From positions 1-52,965 of the forward strand of contig VGVB01000015.1 in the NCBI GenBank assembly GCA_016882265.1: a stretch of DNA of 52,965 bases, written 5' to 3'. This document shows positions 46,539 through 52,965 of this stretch, piece by piece (the first letter of the stretch is position 1; every line of letters begins with the position of its first letter). The translations under genes were made by a program, and so were the position numbers. The notes beneath the pieces were generated by a model that was not told the origin of the DNA, ran no database searches, and saw nothing but the letters and a program-made list of their open reading frames with translations. Origin of the DNA: Gammaproteobacteria bacterium (GTDB taxonomy: Bacteria; Pseudomonadota; Gammaproteobacteria; Steroidobacterales; Steroidobacteraceae).

Positions 46539-47486
46539 GTGGTCTCAACGGCGATGCCTGACTGGTTGCGATGGCTGAGTACCGGCGTGGCGCTGCTGCT
46601 GGCGCTGCGTGCCAGCGCGGCCGGCTTTCCGCTGCCATCGCCAGGCAGCGATCTGATCGGCGCCGCACTGGTGGTGGAGGTGGCCGGGAAAGAGACGCTG
46701 CCCGACCTCGCGCGCCGGCATGGTCTCGGCTTCGAAGAGATCGCCAACGCCAACCCGGGCGTCGATCCCTGGCTGCCCGGGGCGGGCACGCCGATCCTGC
46801 TGCCCCGGTTCCGGCTGCTGCCCGTCGCCCCGCGCGAGGGCATCGTGATCAATCTGCCGGAGCATCGCCTGTACTACTTCCCGGACCCGCCGCCCGGCGA
46901 GTCCCCGGTCGTCTGGACCTTTCCGGTCAGCATCGGGAAGATGGACTGGCGCACGCCGCTCGGTGTCACGCGCATCGCCCAGAAAGTGAAGGATCCGGCG
47001 TGGACGCCGCCGCAGTCGGTGCGCGACGAGCATGCGCTGCGCGGCGACATCCTGCCGGCCGTGGTGCCGCCCGGACCGAACAACCCGCTCGGGCGTCATG
47101 CGCTGCGCCTCGGGATCCCCGGCGGCGCCTACCTGATTCACGGCACCAACCGGCCGGTGGGCGTCGGCATGCAGGTCACGCACGGCTGCATGCGCCTGTA
47201 TCCGGAGGACGTGGAGAAGCTGTTCGGCCTGGTGGCGGTCAACACGCCGGTGCGGATCGTCAACCAGCCTTACAAATGGGGCTGGCACGACGGCCGGCTG
47301 CTGATCGAGGTGCATCCGCCGCTGCAGGAAGATGCGGTCGATCCGCCGTCGCTGACCGACCTGATGCGGCTGATCGTCGAGGCGACGCGCAGCGCCCCGC
47401 GGGCGATCGACTGGCCACGCGCCGAACGGATCTGGCGTGAGGCGCGCGGGCTGCCCGAAGCCGTCTCGTCAGGCGCGGTGCAGTAG
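46539..47486 (+). CDS. L,D-transpeptidase (YkuD domain) with LysM-like N-terminus
   Basis: The 315-aa periplasmic enzyme has a signal peptide (about 1-28), a LysM-like segment (about 40-90, ETLPDLARRHGLGFEEIANANPG) and a YkuD domain (about 100-250) with His201 in YLIHGTNRPVGVGMQVTHGCMRLYPED and catalytic Cys217. It is of the ErfK/YbiS/YcfS type, which in E. coli attaches Braun lipoprotein to peptidoglycan or makes 3-3 crosslinks. A GTG start follows CGGAGA; an ATG five codons later is possible. A Lpp/OprI-like lipoprotein gene converges on it. Confidence 0.92.
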   Translation: MVSTAMPDWLRWLSTGVALLLALRASAAGFPLPSPGSDLIGAALVVEVAGKETLPDLARRHGLGFEEIANANPGVDPWLPGAGTPILLPRFRLLPVAPREGIVINLPEHRLYYFPDPPPGESPVVWTFPVSIGKMDWRTPLGVTRIAQKVKDPAWTPPQSVRDEHALRGDILPAVVPPGPNNPLGRHALRLGIPGGAYLIHGTNRPVGVGMQVTHGCMRLYPEDVEKLFGLVAVNTPVRIVNQPYKWGWHDGRLLIEVHPPLQEDAVDPPSLTDLMRLIVEATRSAPRAIDWPRAERIWREARGLPEAVSSGAVQ

Positions 47487-47497
47487 CGGAAAACGAT

Positions 47498-47528
47498 GCG
47501 GCCCCATGGTCGGAAACCACGGGGCCGC
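47498..47528. terminator. Shared hairpin between L,D-transpeptidase and lipoprotein genes
   Basis: GCGGCCCC and GGGGCCGC form a perfect 8-bp stem, extended by TGGT/ACCA inside. On the minus strand it is followed within 4 nt by TTTT, so it works best as terminator of the lipoprotein gene, and probably stops the plus strand operon too. Confidence 0.75.
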
Positions 47529-47551
47529 CGGATCGGTCGTCGGAGTGTTGC

Positions 47552-47863
47552 TTACTTCGACATCGACTTTTCGAACATGCGGTCCATGCGCTCGCGGTTC
47601 TCGTTGCAGCACTGCTGCGCGGCCTGCGCGGCGGACAGGGCCTGGTTGGCCGTGTTCTGCGCGGAGGTGGCGGCCTGCTGCGCGGAGGCGGCGGCGCGGC
47701 TGGCATCGTCGGCCGTGGACTTGACGCTGGCCAGGTCGCCGGACAGGCGGGAGACCTGTGACTTCAGCGAATCGACTTCCGCCTGCAGCGGCTTCAGATC
47801 GGTGCAGCCGGCGCCCAGCGCGATGACGGCGGCAGCGACGCCCACTTTCAGGATTTTGGTCAT
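47552..47863 (-). CDS. Lpp/OprI-like murein lipoprotein
   Basis: The 103-aa protein has a lipoprotein signal ending LGAGC (Cys20) with Thr at +2, predicting outer-membrane sorting. The mature part is an alanine-rich heptad coiled coil (SLKSQVSRLSGDLASVKSTADD, then AAASAQQAATSAQNTANQALSAAQAAQQ) ending NRERMDRMFEKSMSK, very like Pseudomonas OprI. The C-terminal Lys is the residue by which Lpp is linked to peptidoglycan. An unusual Cys-Cys pair precedes the tail. GGAG precedes the ATG. The convergent L,D-transpeptidase is a candidate linking enzyme. Confidence 0.88.
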   Translation of the reverse strand: MTKILKVGVAAAVIALGAGCTDLKPLQAEVDSLKSQVSRLSGDLASVKSTADDASRAAASAQQAATSAQNTANQALSAAQAAQQCCNENRERMDRMFEKSMSK

Positions 47864-47963
47864 GAGATTGTTCTCCATCAGGGTTGGCAGGAAACGAAAC
47901 CGCCCGCATGGGCAGAGGTAATCGCCAGCGATATTAACGTAATGACGAAAGCATCGGGAAGGG

Positions 47964-47991
47964 TTGCCGGAGGACGGAAACTGTATATAAT
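47964..47991 (+). promoter_or_regulatory. lexA promoter
   Basis: TTGCCG (47964-47969) and the perfect -10 TATAAT (47986-47991) are 16 bp apart. The -10 lies inside SOS box 1, so LexA binding would directly block RNA polymerase. Confidence 0.8.
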
Positions 47992-47996
47992 CACAG
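47981..47996. promoter_or_regulatory. SOS box 1 (LexA operator)
   Basis: CTGTATATAATCACAG matches the enterobacterial CTG-N10-CAG consensus and overlaps the lexA -10. Confidence 0.9.
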
Positions 47997-48000
47997 TGAC

Positions 48001-48016
48001 CTGATTTTCCATACAG
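48001..48016. promoter_or_regulatory. SOS box 2 (LexA operator)
   Basis: CTGATTTTCCATACAG is a second CTG-N10-CAG element, exactly 20 bp downstream of box 1 and 8 nt before the lexA ATG. The tandem layout resembles E. coli lexA. Confidence 0.8.
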
Positions 48017-48023
48017 GTTCCCC

Positions 48024-48647
48024 ATGTCCGAACTTACCCCCCGCCAGCAGCAGATCCTCGTCTTCATCCGCGAGTCCATCGCCGAGAACGGCCTGCCGCC
48101 TACGCGCGCGGAAATCGCCAGGGCGCTGGGATTCCGCTCTGCCAACGCCGCGGAGGAACACCTGCGCGCGCTGCAGCGCAAGGGCGCCATCGACCTGATC
48201 GCCGGCGCTTCGCGCGGCATCGTGCTGCGCGACGTGCTGCGCGAGCAGCTCGGTCTGCCATTGATCGGCCGCGTGGCTGCCGGTCGGCCGATCCTCGCCG
48301 AGGAGCACATTGAAGGCCGCTTTCAGCTCGATCCGCGGCTGTTCACACCGCCGCCGCATTATCTGCTGCGGGTCAGCGGCATGAGCATGCGCGATGCCGG
48401 CATCCTCGATGGCGACCTCGTCGCGGTGCACCGCACGCCGGAAGTCCGCAACCGGCAGATCATCGTCGCGCGCCTCGAGAACGAAGTCACCGTCAAGCGC
48501 TATCGTCAGGAAGGCCCGGTGGTCTGGCTGCTGCCGGAGAACCCGGAGTTCGCGCCGATCCGCGTGGACCTGCGCGAGCAGTCGCTGGTCATCGAGGGAG
48601 TAGTGGTCGGCGTGCTGCGGCGCGGCCGGCCGGACACGATGCAGTGA
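48024..48647 (+). CDS. lexA: LexA repressor
   Basis: The 207-aa SOS repressor has an N-terminal winged HTH (about 1-65, [27 protein letters not shown]), the autocleavage site Ala86-Gly87 (RVAAGRP), and the serine/lysine dyad Ser121 (SGMSM) and Lys158 (VTVKRY). All are intact. Two SOS boxes show autoregulation. It is translationally joined to imuA (GTGA), so the mutagenesis cassette responds to DNA damage. Confidence 0.97.
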   Translation: MSELTPRQQQILVFIRESIAENGLPPTRAEIARALGFRSANAAEEHLRALQRKGAIDLIAGASRGIVLRDVLREQLGLPLIGRVAAGRPILAEEHIEGRFQLDPRLFTPPPHYLLRVSGMSMRDAGILDGDLVAVHRTPEVRNRQIIVARLENEVTVKRYRQEGPVVWLLPENPEFAPIRVDLREQSLVIEGVVVGVLRRGRPDTMQ

Positions 48648-49267
48648 GCGATCCGCTCGCAGCGCTGCTCGGGCATCCGGGGCTGTGGCGCGGCGCCGGC
48701 ACGGAGATGGCGGCGGCCGTACCGACCGGATTCCGGCGCCTCGACGAGCGCCTGCCCGGTGGCGGCTGGCCGCTCGATACCGTGGTGGAACTGCTGTTGC
48801 CATCTTCCGGCATCGGCGAGCTCGAACTGCTGCTCCCGCTGCTGCGGTCGTTGTCCGACGTCGGGTCGGGAGCGCCGCGCTGGATCGCCTGGCTGAATCC
48901 CCCGTATCTGCCTTATGCGCCCGCGCTGGCCGGATCCGGGCTCGATCCCGGGCGGATGCTGGTGGTACGGCCGCGCGCGGGCGGCGGGCTGCCCTGGGCG
49001 ATGGAGCAGGCCCTGCGTTCAGGCGCCTGTGCCGCCGTGCTCGGCTGGGTGAATGCCATCGACGACACGGCCCTGCGCCGCCTGAAGCTGGCGGCCGCCG
49101 AGGGGCGGAGCCTCGGCCTGCTGTTCCGTCCTGCGCAATGCCGCGACGAGCCCTCGCCGGCGGCCCTGCGGCTCGCTCTCACGGCCCGTGACGGCAGCCT
49201 GGACGTCGAGATCCTGAAGAGCCGCGGCGGCGTGCCCGCGCGCGTCGCCGGACTGCTGGCCCGGTGA
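48644..49267 (+). CDS. imuA: ImuA, SulA/RecA-like mutagenesis factor
   Basis: The 207-aa RecA-like protein has the ImuA start ([41 protein letters not shown]), [16 protein letters not shown] and the [10 protein letters not shown] block. It lacks a canonical Walker A. It is part of the lexA-imuA-imuB-dnaE2 damage-induced cassette. The start is GTG in a GTGA overlap with lexA. Confidence 0.9.
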   Translation: MSDPLAALLGHPGLWRGAGTEMAAAVPTGFRRLDERLPGGGWPLDTVVELLLPSSGIGELELLLPLLRSLSDVGSGAPRWIAWLNPPYLPYAPALAGSGLDPGRMLVVRPRAGGGLPWAMEQALRSGACAAVLGWVNAIDDTALRRLKLAAAEGRSLGLLFRPAQCRDEPSPAALRLALTARDGSLDVEILKSRGGVPARVAGLLAR

Positions 49268-49276
49268 GGTGCGCCG

Positions 49277-50623
49277 ATGTCCGAGGCGCGACCGGCTCCG
49301 ACGCTGCCGGCAACAGGCGTATCCCGGCAGACGCTGCGGCTGGCCGGGCGGGTCGGCACGCCCGGCGCGACGAGTCCCGCGCGCGAACTGTGGCTGGCGA
49401 TGCAGTTGCCATCCATCCCGGCCGGCGGACTGGAACCGCTGGCACGTCAGGCGCTGCGGTTTACGCCGCGTGTGAGCCTCGAGCCGCCCGCAGCGCTGCT
49501 CGCTGAGGTACGGGGCAGCCTGCGCCTGTTCGGCGGCGCCGCGGCGCTGCGGCAGCGCGTGCTGGCCGGCCTGCAGGCCGCCGGTCAGCCGGCCCGCGTG
49601 GCGATCGCGCCGACGCCACGGGCCGCGCTGTGGCTGGTTCGGGCCGGGCAGGATCACATCGTTCTGCACGGCGACCTGCTGCCCGGTCTCGCGGCACAAC
49701 TGCCGCTCTCCTGCCTGGACTGGCCGGCGGAGACCGTGGCGACCCTGCGGCGCTTCGGGGTCCGCAATGTCGCCGAGCTCGTGCGCCTGCCGCGCGCAGG
49801 CCTGGCGCGTCGCATCGGCCCTGACCGGCTCCGCGAACTCGACGAGGGCTTCGGCCGCTGTCCGCAGGCGCGCCGCCATTACACGGCGCCGGAGCGCTTC
49901 ACGGCGGAATGCGAGCTGCCGGTTCCGGCCGTGACGGCGGGCGCACTCGCGCCGGGTGTGAGCGGGCTGCTGGCGCAGCTCGAGGTCTTCCTGCGGGTCC
50001 GCGCGAGCGGCCTCGATGGCCTGCGCCTCGACCTGCTGCATCGCGGCCTGCCGGCGACGCGAATCCGGCTGGGTCTCAGCCGTCCGTCCGGCAATCCGCA
50101 ATACCTTGGCGAACTGTTGCGCGAACGGCTGGCGCGGGCGGCGTTGCCGGCGCCGGTCATGGCCCTGCGACTGCGCAGCGGGGTGCCGTTGCCGCTGCAG
50201 TGGTGCAGCCTCGGCCTGTTCGATCGGGGTCACAGCGCGGACCCGGAGGCGGCGGCGCGGCTGCTGGAACGGCTGCGGGCGCGGCTCGGGCAGACGGCGG
50301 TATTCGCCGTGCACGCGGTGCCGGACCATCGTCCGGAACGAGCCTGGCGGGTCGCGGAACCGGCCGTGGCGACAGTGCCGGCCAGTCACTGGCCTGCGGC
50401 GCAGCCACCGCGGCCGTTGTGGATGCTCGCGGTGCCGCAGCGCCTCGCGCCACCGGACTTCCGGCTCATCGCCGGCCCGGAGCGCATCGAGAGCGGCTGG
50501 TGGGACGGGCACGACGTGCGGCGTGACTACTACGTCGCGCTGGCCGGCGATGGCGCCTGTCTGTGGGTGTTCCGCGAACGCCCGCCGGGACAGGACTGGT
50601 TCCTGCACGGCGTGTTCGGCTGA
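49277..50623 (+). CDS. imuB: ImuB, Y-family polymerase-like mutagenesis protein (shortened N-terminal fold)
   Basis: ImuB is a catalytically inactive Y-family relative that bridges DnaE2 to the beta clamp. The 448-aa protein has [32 protein letters not shown], then the [27 protein letters not shown] helix-hairpin-helix region and a C-terminal domain ending [23 protein letters not shown]. The segment that normally lies between the LWLAMQLPS start and the 'SLEPP' block (about 60 residues of palm/fingers, including the 'AARAxGVRxGM' motif) appears absent, and about 38 unrelated residues precede LWLAM. Overlaps dnaE2 by one base (TGATG). Confidence 0.88.
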   Translation: MSEARPAPTLPATGVSRQTLRLAGRVGTPGATSPARELWLAMQLPSIPAGGLEPLARQALRFTPRVSLEPPAALLAEVRGSLRLFGGAAALRQRVLAGLQAAGQPARVAIAPTPRAALWLVRAGQDHIVLHGDLLPGLAAQLPLSCLDWPAETVATLRRFGVRNVAELVRLPRAGLARRIGPDRLRELDEGFGRCPQARRHYTAPERFTAECELPVPAVTAGALAPGVSGLLAQLEVFLRVRASGLDGLRLDLLHRGLPATRIRLGLSRPSGNPQYLGELLRERLARAALPAPVMALRLRSGVPLPLQWCSLGLFDRGHSADPEAAARLLERLRARLGQTAVFAVHAVPDHRPERAWRVAEPAVATVPASHWPAAQPPRPLWMLAVPQRLAPPDFRLIAGPERIESGWWDGHDVRRDYYVALAGDGACLWVFRERPPGQDWFLHGVFG

Positions 50624-52965
50624 TGTCCTACGCCGAGCTGCACTGCCTCAGCAACTTCACCTTCCTGCGCGGCGCCTCGCATCCGGAGGAACTCGTCGCG
50701 CGGGCGCGGCGGCTCGGCTATGCCGCGCTCGCCCTGACCGACGAATGTTCGCTGGCTGGTGTCGTGCGGGCCCATGTCGCGGCGCGCGAGTGCGGCTGCA
50801 CGCTGCTGATCGGCAGCGAGCTCGCGCTCAGCGACGGCCTGCGCCTGGTCTGCCTGGCGGCGAGCCGGCGCGGCTATGGTGCGCTCGCCCGGCTGATCAC
50901 GCAGGCGCGGCGCGCCGCGCGCAAGGGTCGTTACACGCTGACGCGCGCCGCGCTCGCGGCGGGTCTCGAGGATTGCCTGGTGCTGTGGCTGCCGGGTGCG
51001 GTGCCGGTGGCGGAGCAGGGCGCCTGGCTGCGCGAGTGCTTTGCCGGGCGGCTGTGGCTCGCCGTCGAGCTGCTGGCCAGCGGTGCGGACCACGCCCGGC
51101 TCGCCGCGCTCACGGCACTGGCCGCGCAACTCGACATTCCGCCGGTCGCGAGCGGCGACGTGCACATGCACCTGCGGCGGCGGCGCGCGCTGCAGGACAC
51201 GCTGACCGCGATCCGCCTCGGCACGACGGTGGCCCGGGCCGGGCACGCACTGCAGCCGAACGGCGAACGCTCGCTGCGCACGCTGGCGCGGCTGCGCGCG
51301 CTCTATCCGCCGGCGCTGCTCGAGGCCACGCTGGAGATCGCCACGCGCTGCCGGTTCTCGCTCGACGAACTCCGCTACGAATATCCGCGCGACAGCGTGC
51401 CGCCCGGCCGCGCGCCCGGCGCATGGCTGCGGCGGCTGGTCGCGCAGGGCGAGCGCTGGCGCTGGCCCGGCGGTACGCCGCCGGCGGTACGCGCGCTGCT
51501 CGGGCGCGAGCTGGCGCTGATCGCCGAGCTCGGTTATGAACACTACTTCCTGACCGTGCACGACCTGGTGCGCTTCGCCCGCGGGCGCGGCATCCTCTGC
51601 CAGGGTCGCGGTTCAGCGGCGAACTCGGCGGTCTGCTACGCGCTCGGCATCACCGCGGTCGACCCGGCGCGGATGAACATGCTGTTCGAGCGCTTCATCT
51701 CGCGCGAGCGCAACGAGCCGCCGGACATCGACGTCGATTTCGAGCACGAGCGGCGCGAAGAGGTCATCCAGTACCTGTATGCGCGCTACGGGCGCGAGCG
51801 CGCGGCACTGACCGCGGTCGTGAGTCGCTACCGGCCGAAGAGCGCCCGGCGCGACCTGTGCCGGGCGCTCGGCCTCGATCCGGCGCAGCCACTGCCGCTG
51901 CACGCGCAGGTACTGCTGGCTGAGCTGCTCGGCTTTCCGCGGCACCTGTCGCAGCACCCGGGCGGTTTCGTCATCACGCGCGGCCCGCTGGCCGGACTGG
52001 TGCCGGTCGAGAACGCGGCGATGCCGGCGCGCACGGTGATCCAGTGGGACAAGGACGACCTCGACGAGCTCGGTCTGCTCAAGGTCGACGTGCTCGGGCT
52101 CGGCATGCTGTCGGCGCTGCGCCGGGCGCTGGCGCTGGTCGCGCAGCGCCGCGGCCGCGAGTTCCGGCTCACCGACCTGCCGGCCGAGGATCCGGCCGTG
52201 TACGAGCGGATCTGCCGGGCCGATACCATCGGCGTGTTCCAGATCGAGTCGCGGGCGCAGATGGCGATGCTGCCGCGGCTGCGGCCGCGCTGTTACTACG
52301 ATCTGGTGATCGAGGTCGCGATCGTGCGGCCCGGGCCGATCCAGGGGCAGATGGTGCATCCGTACCTGCGACGCCGTGCCGGCCTCGAGCCGGTGGACTA
52401 TCCCGGCCCGGCGGTGCGCGGCGTACTCGAGCGCACGCTCGGCGTACCGATCTTCCAGGAGCAGGTCATGCAGCTCGCCATCGTCGCGGCCGGCTTCACG
52501 CCCGGCGAGGCCGACCAGTTGCGCCGGGCGATGGCGGCTTGGCGGCGCCACGGGTCACTGGGGGCCTTCGCGGAGCGACTGGTCACGGGCATGCGCGCGC
52601 GCGGTTATGCGCCGGAGTTCGCGCAGCAGGTGTTGCGCCAGATCCAGGGTTTCGGCGAGTACGGTTTTCCCGAATCGCATGCGGCGAGCTTCGCCCTGCT
52701 GGTCTATGCCTCGGCCTGGCTCAAGTACCACGAGCCGGCGGCATTCTGCTGCGCGTTGCTGAACAGCCAGCCCATGGGTTTCTATGCGCCGGCCCAGCTC
52801 GTACGCGATGCGCGCGCGCATGGCGTCGAGGTGCGCCCGGTCGAGGTCAATGCGAGTGACGTCGAGGCGACGCTGGAGCCGGGGGCGGGCGGTCCGGCGC
52901 TGCGCCTCGGGCTCAACCAGGTCCGCGACCTGGCCGTGGCGGCCGCGCAGCGCGTGGCCGCGGCC
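50623..52965 (+). CDS. dnaE2: Error-prone DNA polymerase DnaE2 (ImuC), 5' portion
   Basis: The first 781 codons are present; the gene continues past the window. An N-terminal PHP domain ([23 protein letters not shown]) has the DnaE2-type residues rather than the DnaE1 metal set, followed by the polymerase core with the catalytic Asp pair in [11 protein letters not shown] (Asp368 and Asp370), [20 protein letters not shown], and [19 protein letters not shown]. This C-family polymerase performs SOS-induced translesion synthesis with ImuA and ImuB. Nothing suggests disruption in the visible part. Confidence 0.95.
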   Translation, partial: MSYAELHCLSNFTFLRGASHPEELVARARRLGYAALALTDECSLAGVVRAHVAARECGCTLLIGSELALSDGLRLVCLAASRRGYGALARLITQARRAARKGRYTLTRAALAAGLEDCLVLWLPGAVPVAEQGAWLRECFAGRLWLAVELLASGADHARLAALTALAAQLDIPPVASGDVHMHLRRRRALQDTLTAIRLGTTVARAGHALQPNGERSLRTLARLRALYPPALLEATLEIATRCRFSLDELRYEYPRDSVPPGRAPGAWLRRLVAQGERWRWPGGTPPAVRALLGRELALIAELGYEHYFLTVHDLVRFARGRGILCQGRGSAANSAVCYALGITAVDPARMNMLFERFISRERNEPPDIDVDFEHERREEVIQYLYARYGRERAALTAVVSRYRPKSARRDLCRALGLDPAQPLPLHAQVLLAELLGFPRHLSQHPGGFVITRGPLAGLVPVENAAMPARTVIQWDKDDLDELGLLKVDVLGLGMLSALRRALALVAQRRGREFRLTDLPAEDPAVYERICRADTIGVFQIESRAQMAMLPRLRPRCYYDLVIEVAIVRPGPIQGQMVHPYLRRRAGLEPVDYPGPAVRGVLERTLGVPIFQEQVMQLAIVAAGFTPGEADQLRRAMAAWRRHGSLGAFAERLVTGMRARGYAPEFAQQVLRQIQGFGEYGFPESHAASFALLVYASAWLKYHEPAAFCCALLNSQPMGFYAPAQLVRDARAHGVEVRPVEVNASDVEATLEPGAGGPALRLGLNQVRDLAVAAAQRVAAA

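Overview
This is a gene-dense, very GC-rich chromosomal segment from a gammaproteobacterium. Gene order points to the Xanthomonadales/Nevskiales/Steroidobacterales side of the class, but I name no genus. The evidence is: a recO-pdxJ-acpS block; a lol-comEC-exbBD-msbA-lpxK-kdsB-ptp-rne-rluC-maf-yceD-rpmF-fabH block much like that of Pseudomonas; a TrpR-family regulator heading the histidine operon; and a SAM-I riboswitch in front of metX-metB. I see no insertion sequence, prophage, CRISPR array, tRNA or rRNA. Most genes overlap by 1-4 bases at stop/start junctions (ATGA, GTGA, TTGA, TGATG).

Layout. 1-1281 (minus): start of the his operon, a YerC/HisR-like TrpR-family regulator, hisG and the first codons of hisD. 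1300-1325 is a near-perfect palindrome, the likely regulator operator. 1349-3804 (plus): promoter, SAM-I riboswitch, a hairpin that sequesters the ribosome binding site, then metX-metB. 3838-9675 (minus): a Leu-rich leader peptide with attenuator, then ilvC-leuA-leuC-leuD-leuB. 9972-14605 (plus): tonB-exbB-exbD followed by two paralogous exported TPR proteins. 14633-15121: a peroxiredoxin. 15131-16827 (minus): etfB-etfA. 17076-19640 (plus): an Opp/Dpp-type ABC transporter with two permeases and one short ATPase but no binding protein, running directly into recO-pdxJ-acpS-exonuclease-rlmD-nagZ (to 24627). 24612-28458 (minus): mfd, and upstream of it a small periplasmic protein.

28584-40493 (plus) is an envelope block: two LolC/LolE subunits, LolD, ComEC, a second ExbB/ExbD pair, MsbA, LpxK, a Trm112-like protein, KdsB, an aminotransferase and a low-molecular-weight phosphotyrosine phosphatase. 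rne (minus, 40477-42852) has a long 5' leader and is divergent from rluC. maf (minus) is followed by yceD-rpmF-fabH (plus, without plsX), an L,D-transpeptidase, and a convergent OprI/Lpp-like lipoprotein that is a plausible substrate of it. The right end is an SOS mutagenesis cassette, lexA-imuA-imuB-dnaE2, with two SOS boxes ahead of lexA; dnaE2 runs off the window.

Most of the window is housekeeping. The points most worth following up are the regulatory architecture (HisR-type palindrome, translational SAM-I switch, ilv-leu attenuator, long rne leader, near-leaderless yceD promoter), the TonB-ExbBD-TPR-TPR cluster, an ImuB that appears to lack part of its polymerase fold, and three pairs of convergent genes whose coding ends overlap.
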